Origin: Cristatella mucedo
Lineage: Eukaryota > Bryozoa > Phylactolaemata > Cristatellidae
Assembly (NCBI GenBank): GCA_009760855.2
Contig: WPIO01000003.1
Location: 10,134,501-10,198,500, forward strand
Reading direction: 5' to 3'
DNA: 64,000 nt
Part shown: positions 48,326-61,020 of the stretch, one piece after another
How positions within the stretch are numbered: the first letter of the stretch is position 1
Layout: every line of letters begins with the position of its first letter
Program-made: the position numbers and the translations under genes
Notes under the pieces: model-generated
The model's input: only the letters and a program-made list of their open reading frames with translations
The model's database searches: none
Told to the model about the DNA's origin: nothing

Positions 48326-51300
48326 GTAAGTGGGTCAAGACCCTAAGCAAGGCACACGGGTACATGGTCATTACTGATGCTGACCCAGCAAGTGGTCTGG
48401 CATAGCTCAGCTTGACAGGAATTTTTCGCCTCAAATCAACAGGTGCATGGCATCTGAAGCATCCCATTGTATTTCTGATTATACGTGACCGTAGTGCTTT
48501 GCCTGGAATGCCCAGCTTTCAGTGGCAAAATACTTAACTCACCGAAAACACAGTCACGACTTTTCCCGATCCTCCAGCGCGAGTAATCCTTCATCGCTGC
48601 CAACCTCGGTCTGGCCATCAGGTTACAATCCTTTCAACCTTTTAACGACTGGGTCAAAGGTGAATGTATTTGATGATCTGCAGTGCACAGTCGTCGACAA
48701 ACCGAACGCTGCGGCATATGTGAATTGCAAGGATAGAAATCAAAGTTTAGTTTGGGAGCTATACGATGAATTACATGAACAACTTTTTCTAGAAGGCCAG
48801 ATGATAACAATAGCAGCCATGATAAGCGCATGATCAATCTCTTTCGGCGCTTCCATATGTTGATACAAAGAGCTGAATGGTAGTAGCATATCATAGCGAT
48901 AAAGCATGGAGCAACATGGGTTGAGTAAGCACATACACAGGGTCAGCACATGCCATTAATAGTTGAAAATTGTGATAAATTGGCTTCTTGCCTGCATTAT
49001 ATTAATCAGACTGTCGAAGATCAAAGCCCAATGTTACTTTACTTTTCAACATTTACTTTGACCGAGGATCAATGGCACCACAACGTGGGTCCTGCACATG
49101 GGGAAGTCAGTCCCAGGCCACACCTCCACCAGTGATGCAACACCACAAGGAAGTGGTGGGGTCGTTCAGGATCACAGCAGAAAAAGACAAGACATAACTG
49201 TAACGGCAGTACCCTAGCCTTCGACTGCCACCGTATCCCGATTTGTAGGTCATTTACTGGCGCCAGTCACTGTACTTTCCCGAGATTATCTGCTGCTGCT
49301 CTGACTTGGCTCTGGCCATGAGTGATGTGTGGACAGTGGCAGCAGATTCACACAGGCTGAGTCTGCCTCTTCTCAGCAGGGCATGCCATATTCTGGCGCG
49401 ATGACACTGCCGGACAACACCATCCCGGCTGCCGCTTTTGGCGAGCACGAGAACTACATGCTGTGGGGGCTCTTTCCAGAATGGCCACCAGCGTCTCGAT
49501 TCATACCTATGAGCGATGGTCGATTACATCCCTGGTCTGCAACAACCAGCCAACTGAACGCTGGCAGAGGGTTGGTGTTGCTGTATCAATGATCACCGAA
49601 GATGGCGGCCCCCTATTTCAGTGCCCGACCGACGTCTTAAGAGGCACACAGCCACATACAAGCGTAGCAAGGGCTTTACCTCTGCTTTCTGCAAGCAGGA
49701 CTCCATATAAATACGATATAAAAGTATGTGGGCAGCTGCTGCAAGTGATAAAGGCATTCGTAGGTGGGATCTACTCGTGTACATACCAAAGCAGCTTGTG
49801 GTCACAGTGACTTGCAGCAGCTCATCTGTAGCTCCGAAGGGCAGCCATTAAGCCAGATTAAATCAGAGGCAGGATGGGCGGATGATGCGGCCTTGTTTAC
49901 TGCCTCTCAACATCGACTTGGTGCCCTCAGGCTGATGCCAAGGCCTGCCCTCACTGAACTTTAGCTGAGCAACACGAAGCCATAAGAAGCAGTCGCACAG
50001 GCTGCTGTTTGATATCGAGCACTGGCAGCATGGCACGGCATGCAGCAAAGAGCAAGGAACCTATTCTTTGGTTCAATGCATCTACCACCGAGGCTAACAC
50101 CGTCGGCAAGATTCCATAACTCAGCCATTATACTGCAGATCAACGATTAAATTTATTTGATTCCTTCACTTTTAAATCACTGCACTGCCTGTTCTTTCTG
50201 TATTCTTTCCATGACCATATTGAAATAAAGCTCCGTGACGTTGATGACACTTAAAAATAACTCACCTAATCAGAAATAAGCTCAGTGCTGCACAAGCGAG
50301 CTGAATTACATTTTCAAGTTTCACGTTGATCAATGAAATATTGGTCCAAGTTATTGGATCACAAGGCATGCAACGCCTTCTCTCTATGCAATGAAGCTGT
50401 TCACAAGTCACAAGCATGTACCCACAACAACTACAAAAATGTGGCCAATGCAACAAGGTTTCGAAGTTGGGACTGAGTTGCATCTTATTCTGCCGATATC
50501 CGGTAAATTTATTAATCCTTGTTCTGCTTTTGTTAATTGCCGGATTAGATTATGGTTAAATGATTATTTTTTAAATTATTTGTGGATATTGTCAAGCATT
50601 GGAATTGCAGCTTCAGTACCATCTTTTCTTTTATGTAAAATCGTAAAACTTGCAGTCATTTCAAATACGGTAGTCTTTTAAAAAAGCACCCTAAAAATAT
50701 TCGATTGTTGGGCGCATTTGTTGTGTTCGACATTTACTCTGCGTAAACCAGCATTCTTTTCGAACTTTAGCTCATAGTGCATAGTTTTCTTGTGGCCTGC
50801 CGAGAATCACTTACTTTTTGGCAGGCCAAACACTAAGAAATTATAAACTTACTCTTTGAGCGTATGCTTATTGAATAAGCAGTAAAAAAAAAAAAAAAAA
50901 AAGGAATAGCACCCTGTCGGGCAGCAATCGCCAGTATAAGTAAAACAAAGTTGGCCCGGTTTTAGAAGGATTACAGCACTCACTTGTGCTTTGTATGTCC
51001 ATTTCTTAAACATCTCTTTGTGGCTTAGGTCCTGGCGAAACTTCTGTCAAGATGAAAGCAGACGGTCATGATGGCCACCGACATTGATTTAGAGCTTTAC
51101 CTGAGAGGGCTCAGGAAAACATTACTGAGAACTATTGGCATTTAGACTTAAGAGCAAGAAAATAGCAAGAAGGCATTATTTTCACTGGCATGTCGAAATG
51201 TGTTGACTATCATGTCTATTTCGCCCACTATCTGACGTGATGTACAATTGTTGAAATTCGTGCTCATAATCCCCCTTCCAGTGCAATTCAAAAGGTTTTT

Positions 51301-53020
51301 ACAATTAGCACAACTAAAATAGCCTTGGACTTGGCTTGTCGAAAGTAATCCAGCGCCTCAAGTTAAACAACAACACATTCTATTTTTGGGCAGGACTCAG
51401 CCAACAAAGTAGTAGGAAAGTTTCAGAATATTCCAGAATGTCTGCATTGGTCTTTCGTATGCTGCAGCAAGCCAAAGAAAACGGCCAGGCTACCTCCAAC
51501 CCACCCGAGATGTCCTTATTATGAGGCCCAAGGTCTGTTAATACCGCCAAGAATGCTGAGATTATCAATCTGCGTTCCAAACAGAAGAAATCAAGAAACA
51601 AAATTCCTCACTAGCATTTACTTATTATGGTGTGGTTAAGCTGCTATTACTCAAGCAGTATATTTTTGTCGGCAAAAGGCCAAAACTCACACGTCCGCCC
51701 GGGTAAAAGAAGTATCATCTCTGGCTTTGATGAATTATCTGTGCTCAAGAATTCAGGAAGATGGCAGTCAACAGAGATTAAGAAGCAACCTCACTTCTTT
51801 GATTAGCTGGACAGACCAGCTCATGCTTAAGCACCGGGGTTCAGGGGAGCACAGATAATTTGAACTTCAGCAAAATCACCTCATTTCCATACTGTTGGGT
51901 GTGGCCAGCATATACACGAGGCTGCCTAAAATGGCCACCGAAAAAATGTTCAAAATTATTATAAGCATTTCACACAGCAGCCCCTGCGCATTCTTTTTTA
52001 TTGTAGGAAAACGCTTACATGTTTATTAATAACTTTCAATTTCCATTACATTATTTGGTAGAACTAAAATGAAATGGCACCACCAACAATAAGTGATAAC
52101 CTGTCTGGTGCCTGGCCTTCTACCACTTCATACAGATGTGGCTTCTCTTTTGCATTTCCGAACAAACATACCTTGTTCCTCTAAGTCACTAATCCAAATT
52201 CTCCCCAAGCCAGCTTTGGGTAGAAGCCTGCAGACGTTAAGCATTAACTCTCCTGAGATTGTGATGCCTAGAACTTAATGAAAGTTCCATCCATATGTCC
52301 TTGCAGAAGTGCCGTGACACATCATGGATGAGATCTTTGTATTTATCCGATATCACATAAGCCATTGCCTAAACCAGGTACTAGCCGATGCTTCACCAAT
52401 CAGCAATTAGCATGGCACTTACGCGTGGCTTAATCTCAGTGCAGCCTTAGTTAAACCCTTCATAAAGAAAGTCAACTAAAGTATTTTAAATAACGCCGAT
52501 TAGCAGTATGGCAGCAGGGGTGAAATAAAATAGCCAGTGTTGTGCACTACCGCACATCGTCTACAACATCTAATGGAAAGCTACTGCATTACGGAGTACG
52601 TTCAACAGAGGTAGTGCAAAGCTTGAAGCCACTGATGTTTGATTCACTGCAGCCTTTTGTAGTGGCAAAAGAATCACTGCCAGCTTAATCCCCCCACTTG
52701 CAGTGCCGACGGGCACTTAAATGTTTCCTGCTCAGAAGGATGAACCCACTACACAATTAGTGAAATGCAAGCAATTACAAAGCAAGGTCAACAAGTCCAC
52801 TTGCTTCAGTTGGCAAACAAAAACACAAATCATGACTCATATTCAGCTCTAGTGACACGGTGCATAACATGCCACAACTTCCTGGTGGCTGCCTATAACC
52901 ATTGCCATTGCCTTGTAGCCAGTTCAGCAGTCGTTGTCCAGCTACAAATGAATTCAATCGTCAGGCACAGGTTAGCGTGAGCTCATTCAGCTTCGTGCAT
53001 CCTTTAAAGTGAGTACTCAC
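48326..53020 (-). other. Intron, no gene recognised
   Basis: About 4.7 kb. A 20-nt poly(A) run is at 50883-50902. Several open frames (for example 49329-49592 and 49463-49810, plus strand) have no domain I know. Linker exons between PDZ4 and PDZ5 may be hidden here. Confidence 0.4.
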
Positions 53021-53155
53021 CTTGAACGCTTTGCAGTACGCACTATCCCTGGTGCGTTTTTCATCAGTTTGAGCTTGAAGCACCAGGTTGACCGGCAAGT
53101 AAAAGCACCATCATATCAGCTTCATTGTTTTGTGATATGTGTAAGAGACCCCCAG
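53021..53155 (-). CDS. MPDZ: Candidate MPDZ-like exon: second half of PDZ4
   Basis: Minus-strand GGLLHISQNNEADMMVLLLA, then after a one-base slip PVNLVLQAQ and TDEKRTRDSAYCKAFK, ending at a strong donor AAG|GTGAGT. This fits the helix B and last strand of PDZ4 (vertebrate HQDVVNILKELPIEVTMV as I recall). No clear acceptor; a LINE lies just upstream. The frame slip resembles those in the PDZ3 and PDZ5 exons. Confidence 0.35.
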
Positions 53156-53214
53156 CTCAGGTACATCGCATTTACTCAAAATTCAAGCATGCTAGATAGG
53201 GTACTACATCTAAG

Positions 53215-53875
53215 TGGTCCAAAGCGCACCTCAGCGGCATCCCTCGACTTCTGTAACACTGATTGGGCCTACCAGCCTGTGTGATCTCAGAGCGCTCAAG
53301 GGTCAATCTGAAAGCCTGCAGCTAAACCTTCGTTAATCGTGAGTGTCAGAGTTTATATCCACCATATTGTCGACCTGGACGGCTCCCAATCAAGCAGCTT
53401 ATCCACTTCAAGATTCTGCCACTTACTTTTAGGTCTTAATTACTCAGCCTAGCTATCAGATCACCCAGCGGCCTAAAGCGCGCATCCGTAGCACCACGGA
53501 ATCCCAATCCGCCAAATCCATTAGAAGCGTGTTTTCAGTTCGTATGCTCCCAAAGCCGGAACTCACCTGAAACAACGACATCCCCTGAAGCGACCAACTT
53601 TAAAAGATGACTAAAAACAGATATTTATCCACAGCATTTGAGTGGGTCCAATTTGATGCTGTCCTTCTTGGCACTTATGTGTTTTGACACACTGTGCATG
53701 CTCTCTTCACTGTTGCATACGACCGTGTACATGTCACCTCTAACCGTCATTATGCTGTTGATGGTGATAATGCTACTAACCATTAGGTCATGCTTCCTTT
53801 AGCACATATATGTAGCCAAATAACTAGAAGATTAAATTCTCTGGTGCTATACAAATTTATTAATATTGTTGATCT
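53215..53875 (+). pseudogene. LINE family 1, 3' portion
   Basis: ASLDFCNT (SRLDFCNSLL), a degenerate C-terminal region, then the tail near 53810-53870 (AAATTCTCTGGTGCTATACA, TTATTAATATT). Antisense to the host gene. Confidence 0.6.
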
Positions 53876-54149
53876 TGTTTGAAGGCTGGTTAGACCAAAA
53901 CTAAACGACTTCGAAACGATGGGCAGGTCATACAATAGCTGATTTAAGTCTACTTTTTGGAACAGAGAAATTTAAAAACTGATAGCGAAAGGTATTTTCC
54001 AATCTTAAAGGCCGGGTACATTGCTAAGCGAATAAATTCAATGAGATAACGCGAAGTTGCTATTACGATATCAAGGGAACTCAAGCCACTTTTGGGACGT
54101 TAGAAGTGGTATAAGGGTAGCCCTCACCACGTTCACAAATACAAAAACT

Positions 54150-54395
54150 TTGGACTGGTCCCTGTGATTCGTCAGCAGTGGCTCAAGCGGAAACCTGCTG
54201 ACCCACCAGCTGCACACCACTAACCTTTGCATGCATTGACGCATGTCTCACCCCAACACATTCATTTCATTTGTTGTTTTCAAGCCTATGATTACCTCAT
54301 TCAGGCCATTTCCTTTTACGCTTCCAAATGTAAAACGCTAGAAAAGATTAAGTTCACACAGAGCTTTATCAAGTGCATTATTATTGTTAAACTGT
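54150..54395 (+). repeat. LINE family 1, 3' tail only
   Basis: GGTCCCTGTGATTCGTCAGC to AAATGTAAAACGCTAGAAAA and TTATCAAGTGCATTATTATT: the untranslated end of the family, 5'-truncated. Confidence 0.65.
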
Positions 54396-54544
54396 AAAAG
54401 CTAACTGTGAAGACTTTTGCACCAACTGCGCGGAATCTTATTATTCAAGCAAGTGGACCACTGAGACATAAATTAAAGGATCTTCAGGACACATTCTGAG
54501 CAGACGACCAACTGATTGTGATACCTTATCTAAGCCAGCCATTT

Positions 54545-54820
54545 TAATAATAACAATACATTTGCTATAGCGCCCTCTGAGAACTCCAATCTCTTTCTAT
54601 ACTTGCCCCCATTTGCTGTAAAAGCACTTGATCAATGGTTGTGAGGTGTTAGCATGCCCAATGAACAACAGGCATAACATAGTCTGAGGTGACACATGCA
54701 TACATACATGTACATGTATGACAAGCCAAGTATTCTCAAAATCAGGTTTAGCATTTGTATGACTTTGCCATCTGTTTCAAGTCGTTTAGCTTTGCACTCT
54801 AACCAGCCTCAAATACATCA
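54545..54820 (-). repeat. LINE family 1, 3' tail only
   Basis: Antisense tail GCGCCCTCTGAGAACTCCAA, then CATGCCCA and GGCATAACATAGT repeats. Followed immediately on the right by another tail of the same family, as at 3030-3420. Confidence 0.65.
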
Positions 54821-54824
54821 ATAA

Positions 54825-57070
54825 TATTAATAAATTTGTATAGCACCTTCAGAAATTTTAATCTTTTTCTAGTTGGTTTACACATATATGTAAGGAAGCA
54901 TGACCTAATGGTTAATTGGTAGCACATTATCAACATAAGCATAACATAGTTAGAGGTGACATGCACAGTCAGCAATACCAAATATGGTTAGTAGCAGCAT
55001 GCAAAAATGTGGTTATGTGACTATGCAGTGTTAGCATACATAAACTTGCTAAACGGGCTCACAGGGACCTGAAATGCTGTGATATTTTTCAGTATCATTT
55101 AAAAGTAGTCAAAAAGTCAGGGGATGTCGTGACGGAAGTCAGGGGTGAATTCCGGGCTTTGAGCACCACGAACTGGAGCATACTCTCCCAGAAAGTTTTG
55201 AGGTTCGTACCAGGTGTAGTGGGCTTGATTAGTTGGAAAAGCGACAGTACAATGCCTGGTGAGGCAGAAGTAGGTCTGCTAAGCTAAACCATTCAAAAGA
55301 GTGAAGGGACCCTAAACGTGAAGTAACAAAACCTAGCAGAAGTCGATGCATTACTTGACTGGTAGCCAGTGCAGGTCGACAAGGAAATGATTATGGCAAC
55401 TTCGACACTCACAACAGACAGCCTAGCTGCAGTTTTCTGCAACTCTAAGCACACCTGATTGCACAGGCGGTAGATCCTCAAAACAGAAGTTGGTTACAGA
55501 AGTCGAGCCGGTATGTTACACAATCCATTATGCCGGCAGAACCGATTGTGAGCGCTAACCTTTCCCCAATTTCTGAATCACATTGGTTTGCTCATACTAG
55601 TGAGTGGTTTTATCATCATTAATTTAAGAAAGTTTGCTGCCATCCATGTGCGGATGTCACCAATACATGCAGCAAGGAAGTTGAAAGAATTCGACGTGCT
55701 GGAGGGCTAGGAGGGATAAAAGCAAAGGTACAACCTGAGTGTCACTTGCATAGAAGTGAAAGCTACATTGTGCTTGGCAATCACATCAGCTAGAGGGAGA
55801 GAATAAACCGTGAAAAGAACAGGAACAAGCACAGAGCCGTGAGGTACCCCATACTTAGGAGGTTCCTCGGATGATCCTTCTCTATCACATCAATACTCTG
55901 GGGGTCTCCCACTAAGATGGGATCCTGAACTATTGCAATGCAGTGCCAGTGATGCCCAGGCAGGATGAGAGGCACTCGAGAAGAACTTTGTGATCTATAG
56001 TATCAAAAGCTGCCGAAAGATTGAGCAAAACAAGCAGAGACTTTATACGTAAGTCTGCATTCCTAAGTAGGTCGTTGTTCACCCAAAGCAATGCCGACTC
56101 TGTGGAGTGATTAGGTCAAAAGCCAGACTAGATCTTACAAGCAGGGTTCGAAGTTTCAAATATATGCATTCAGCTGGTCTGCCACGACTCGTTCCAGTGT
56201 CTTTGATAGGAACGGTAGAAGGGAGACTGGGCGGAAGTCGCTCAAGTTCTCTTGGTCTAGTGTTGCTTTCTTGAGTAGTGGCCTGACTATAGCCTTATAA
56301 ATGGTGCTGGGAATAACTGAGGCTAATGACATACGTATGTTAGTTATCCATGGCAGCAGCAGATCTATGCATCGTAGAAGCAGGACAGCGGGAATAGGGT
56401 CTAGAGGACTAGCTGTCTTCTTTGATTGGGATATATAAACGTCAGGACGAGGTCACTAGTGGACTACTTGAATGTAGATATTGAGGTGCTGCACGGAATT
56501 GAGGGACGGATTCCAGAGGATGATGCCATCTAGATGGACTGCATGATCTTGTCTATCTTGCTGACAAAGAAGCTAGAGGAGTGGTCAGCTAGATCATCAC
56601 ACGGGATCACCAGGTAAGGAGCTAACCTGAAAGCAGTTAAGGAGATGGTTGATCGTCGACATCAGCGTTTTTGGATTGTGCATCTGTGATTCAACAATAT
56701 ATTATTATAGAAGCTAGACTTGGCCTTTGCTAGGATTTGCTGAAAATTTCGCATGATGTGTAGCTGAAATTATGCAGGCTGACTGTGCAGCTGGTGTGGT
56801 CCATATAATCAAAGATCACTTTTGGAACAGGGCACCCAGATTGCATCCAAAGGCTACAGGAGATATGCTGGCGAAGCCCATTTTGAGGGCTAGGTCGGCA
56901 GATTCTGAGTAACACGGAGCTGTCCCATAGCTAGTAAGTTGGTTGGTTTTACCGGCATTCAATTTGAGAAAATTTTCGGCCATCCACGAGTAATTGTCAG
57001 TAACACAATGCTGCAAGGGAGCAGTAAGTTCGACGACGGGTTGGAAGGCAATGAGAGAGCAAAGCACGGT
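54825..57070 (-). pseudogene. LINE family 1, longest copy
   Basis: Minus strand, from its 3' tail at 54825-54900 through CRHCQ-like remains to reverse transcriptase. At 55700-55860 it reads [20 protein letters not shown] and [11 protein letters not shown] (active form GVPQGSVLGPLLF). At 56850-57040 it reads SWMAENFLKLNAGKTN and ALKMGFASISPVAFGCNLGA. About 2.2 kb, many breaks, dead. Same orientation as the host gene, in the PDZ3-PDZ4 intron region. Confidence 0.78.
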
Positions 57071-57201
57071 TACAGTTATACTTCATCCGCATATAAACAG
57101 CATGCACCAGATGAGGCCACATGCATATGGCCACAAAAATACAAGATAAGGAAGCCCTTCCAATAGGACAGCTAAGCCGCCCAGCAATGGTCATAGCTCA
57201 C

Positions 57202-57302
57202 CGTATTCCTCGTCATCGAAGCTTGGACCTGTAGCAGCCACCGTTTTTGAGTCACAGCTTCTGACTTGGCAATGCTGGCCAAAGTGTCTTTCCCCTCGGA
57301 TT
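57202..57302 (-). CDS. MPDZ: MPDZ-like exon: linker between PDZ3 and PDZ4, one frame shift
   Basis: Acceptor GTGCATGCAG before 57302; the first two bases complete Glu with the PDZ3 exon. It reads SEGKDTLASIAKSEAVTQKRW, then after one missing base ATGPSFDDEEYG, ending at donor G|GTGAGC. Vertebrate MPDZ has a similar EAALLTKWQ...INYE segment before PDZ4 as I recall. In the uncorrected frame it still has no stop, but the second part reads differently. Confidence 0.6.
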
Positions 57303-57819
57303 CTGCATGCACAGACAACAGAAATCTGAGCTTCCGAAAACTAGATAGCACAAATAGAAGCCTTTCAGCAGCAGCCAACCACCACAATAGCACCAGTGAT
57401 CTTCTGACAACTGCGCAGGCAGAGCAGCAGACCGCAGACCGAAAGCAAGTGCATGTCCAACCCACCATCTCCCAGCCCGGTTTGGTGGTGCATTCGGTTC
57501 AACACTCGGCTCTGCTTATCTGCTGGGGGGGATACCAAATCCGTCCTGTGTAACACGCTAACTGCCGGCCGGTGCTCCTCTTTCACCTTCCTTAAAAAGT
57601 GGCCCTTGTTAATAGTAGCAAGACTGTTTATGTCCCATACCCGGGCTGATCCTTGCTGCTGCTTAACCTTGGTGAGGCCGGCAAATGGGAAGAGAAGTGA
57701 CCGCCAAGGCCATTGCCCTGAGATGGATTAGCATTCATAAGACAACTGCACGGTATGAATGGCTGGGGCAGTAGCCACTGTTACGTGATAGTGGAAGCAA
57801 CAACGGCGATTCCCCATAC

Positions 57820-58224
57820 CTGCATGACCGGCATAGACCTGCAGCCGTTCCCAACTTGGACCGTGATGGTAGCGTACCAGCTTGAGTAGCACTCGTTGCC
57901 CTGTGTTACGCAGCATCGCCACTGCCTCGTGATTGCTTCGGGCCGAGCATGGCTTGCCCATCGACTCCACTATGTGATCGTTGACCACGACCTTGCCACT
58001 GAGAGCTGCAGCTCCACCACCAGCGTAATGCTCTTGACAATATGCCAGAAAGGTCGTCGTTGGCGGCGCTTATGACGCTGCTGTCAGCATACGGGCGACC
58101 CATCGCCGACATAGCCAGCAATGGTTATTCCCAGTCCTTGCCCGACATCTTTGACGAGCTCCACACTTTCGAAGATCTCTGACTCCGGCAGCATGGAATT
58201 GGCAATCACGCGATCCTCGTCATT
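57820..58224 (-). CDS. MPDZ: MPDZ-like exon: PDZ3, several frame shifts
   Basis: Opens NDEDRVIANSMLPESEIFES after acceptor GTATTTCCAG, then VELVKDVGQGLGITIAGYVG, nearly identical to vertebrate PDZ3 as I recall it. After GDGSP the frame changes: PYADSSVISAANDDLSGI, then VKSIT, then GGGAAALSGKVVVNDHIVE, and finally SNHEAVAMLRNTGQRVLLKL. Indels are near runs (CCC, TT, C). Length is 405 nt; 406 would give the phase needed by the exon at 57302, consistent with a net loss of one base. Donor G|GTATGG. Confidence 0.8.
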
Positions 58225-58329
58225 CTGGAAATACAACAAAAAAATATGGACAACGTGAGGCATGACGACAAGCAGCAGAGGCATTAGAAAACCTCTGGAC
58301 TAAGTCAGCTGCCTTGCCTCTCAACAGTA

Positions 58330-58520
58330 GCAGCACTAAAAAAAATACTAGCTGATTTAACAGCCTCTTTGTATAGCGACAGAAGACCTTTGATGGCTAT
58401 TCCCACTGGCTGTAGTGGTAATAAAGAATTGCCTCCAGCAGGATTCGAAACCCACGACCTCGGGACCAAGGTCGTGAAAAGCAACCGCATTACTAGTGTG
58501 CCATCACGGCTCACTACAAT
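58330..58520 (-). repeat. tRNA-derived SINE, family A
   Basis: Minus strand: GAGCCGTGATGGCACACTAG head, B box GGTTTCGAATCC, body and GAGGCTGTTAAATCAGCTAG end. Same orientation as the host gene. Confidence 0.85.
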
Positions 58521-58981
58521 GCGCTGTGGAATACAGGCTGACCGAGGAAGAGAGTTTGCAGCTGCTATAGTAGGTTCGAACCAGGGCTGACGATGGCCCA
58601 GCTAGTAGCAACACGATCTACAGAAGCCAGATAGGCCATGAGCATTGTCTAGCCGAAACAGGCAGGTCCATCAAAATTGCTCGGATAAATCCCAGCTAGG
58701 GTGTTGATTGGGCTACCCAATGGAAGTTTGGTGCATCTGTGGATGAGACCCTGGTTCAGTGAGCTAACTTACGGTCGGGCCGAATGCAGTAGGTGAAAGC
58801 CACAGCTAGCCAGATTCAACAAGAAAAACTGACGTCTTAGCTTCCTTATGCCTAGCTGCACTGCTGAAGTGGTCTCAGCCAACCCATAGCCTCGAAACCT
58901 TCCGCAGGAAAACAAAAATAGCCCTCTAATCACTTTCAAAGACTGCTCAGAATTATTGCCTTTAATTCCGATTCCTAAACT

Positions 58982-59225
<244 letters not shown>

Positions 59226-60469
59226 ACTGTCATTTCTAGCAGACGACCACTAAGACTTCTTCGGTACTCACTTCCTTGAAACCTTCTCTTAGTTCAGCTA
59301 TGCTTCTCAAGTATTCTTGTTGAATCATATGAATGCTGTTGGCTACCAACGTATATCGAAAGCCAAGTGGACACTGAGTGCGCCACAAACGTTCTGCAGT
59401 GCAACACTCACTTGATCATCGTGACTTGGTGAAGTTACAAATGGGGAGAGAGAGAGCACCTGAGAGGGATGGTGACAAAAACAAACGGGGACAGCAACTA
59501 AGGAGTGACAGGGGACAGAAAGAGAAAGCAGGGAGAAAGAGACAGCAAAGGCACAGGTGCCGAGACAGAACAGCAGACGCAGAGAGGTAGAATGGTGGAG
59601 ACAGTAATAGAGACTGGCAGACGAGATAAAGTGCCACAGACATCGACGGGTGAGCCAGCAGACAGTCGAAGAGTGACACGAGCCAAAAACAGTAACACCC
59701 CTTGCAAATGCATCAACTTTTTTTCAGAGACACAGTACCGCTACTACTACAAAAGGTGTTCACCTGCCCCAGCAAGTGCTAGGGCACTGAACCAGCATCG
59801 AATTCCCAAGGCATGCACAGGCACACTGAATCGAACGTCAGCCGACATTATAAGGACCAAATCAGCAACCCCTTTGGGAGACACTACTGTTGCCGAGGAG
59901 CAGAGCAGAAAGACACCTCACCTTACTTTTAGCACTTTCCCGTCTGGCAATCTACAACACCAGCTTGCTTTTGCAGCACTTCAGCTAGTCTTAACACAAA
60001 TCAACCTGCTATGCAGGTGGCGAGAACCAACGGTTGCACTAAGCCCTGCCAGCATCCACACACTAGCATCCAGCCCTGCCAGCATCCAAGGCCACATGCT
60101 AGCCATCTCTGAGTGCTGGCCATCCCTGGGCGACTGTTAATGCAGGCTCTGCCACATCCCAATCCACTGCAATTGATTCAGGATTCAATAAGGCAATTAA
60201 GTTTACGCATGCGTGGAGAGGAAGGCCTTCAGGCAAGAATACAGCTGAAAATAGGTGTGTTAACAAGCGAAAGCCAGCAGGCAGGTAGCTCGGTTGACGC
60301 CATCCAGACCCATGGGAAGAATGCAATGAACCATCTGAAAGCCGGATCTAATTACACGAATCTGCAGATAAAGTCGACGTGTGCAATAAGCAATATTCAG
60401 ACAGACAGCCAGCACAGAGGGCAGTGTCTTGCTCCATCCTCAGCATTGCAAATCGAGAATGGAATACTG

Positions 60470-61020
60470 CCATGGCAAAGCCCATCCTGCACCATAATGC
60501 CATAGCCAAGGCAAAGCCAGGCATTCTCCGTTGTGTCACTGCCGTGGCAAAACCCATGCACCATGGCATCACTGCAGTGGCAAAGTCCCTCATGCACCAT
60601 TTCGTTGCTGTCATGGCAACAGCATTTAGTGGGTCCCTGTGATTCGTCCTTGATGTGCTTATGCGTGCTGACACTGTGCATGCTGCCACTAACCACATTT
60701 GCATGCTGACCCTGTGCATGTCACCCCTAACCATATTATTAATTTCGTTTATTTTTTCAAGCATGATTTTACTTACCATTCAATGGCATTTCACTTTACA
60801 GCAAATGTAAAGCGCCTAGAGAGAGATTAAGTTCTCTGAGGGCGCTTTATCAAGTGAATTATTATTATTATTATTATTAATGCCGATCATGCACTTTAGC
60901 GCCACTGGTAGGGGACCACTGGTCATGCACCATAATGTGACTGCCATGGCAACGCTTGTCATGTACCACTGGGCCATTGTAATGGCAAGTGGCAATGCAC
61001 GATGGCAGTCACTGCCGTGA
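60470..61020. repeat. Imperfect minisatellite interrupted by a LINE tail
   Basis: Units of roughly 36-50 bp share CATGCACCAT and CACTGCCATGGCAA with variants. About four units lie at 60470-60630 and four more at 60890-61020. Between them sits a plus-strand LINE family 1 tail. Confidence 0.65.
60635..60885 (+). repeat. LINE family 1, 3' tail only
   Basis: GTGGGTCCCTGTGATTCGTC to GTAAAGCGCCTAGAGAGAGA, TTAAGTTCTCTGAGGGCGC and (ATT)n. The clearest copy of the family tail in the window and a good reference for the SINE B tail. Confidence 0.75.

Noticed and set aside
49254-49810. Open frames on both strands, considered as PDZ4-PDZ5 linker exon or transposon coding
   Set aside because: No motif, splice pair or phase supports either reading.
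59505-60140. 211-codon plus-strand open frame
   Set aside because: It begins in a GAGACA-type low-complexity tract and shows no domain, splice or codon evidence.
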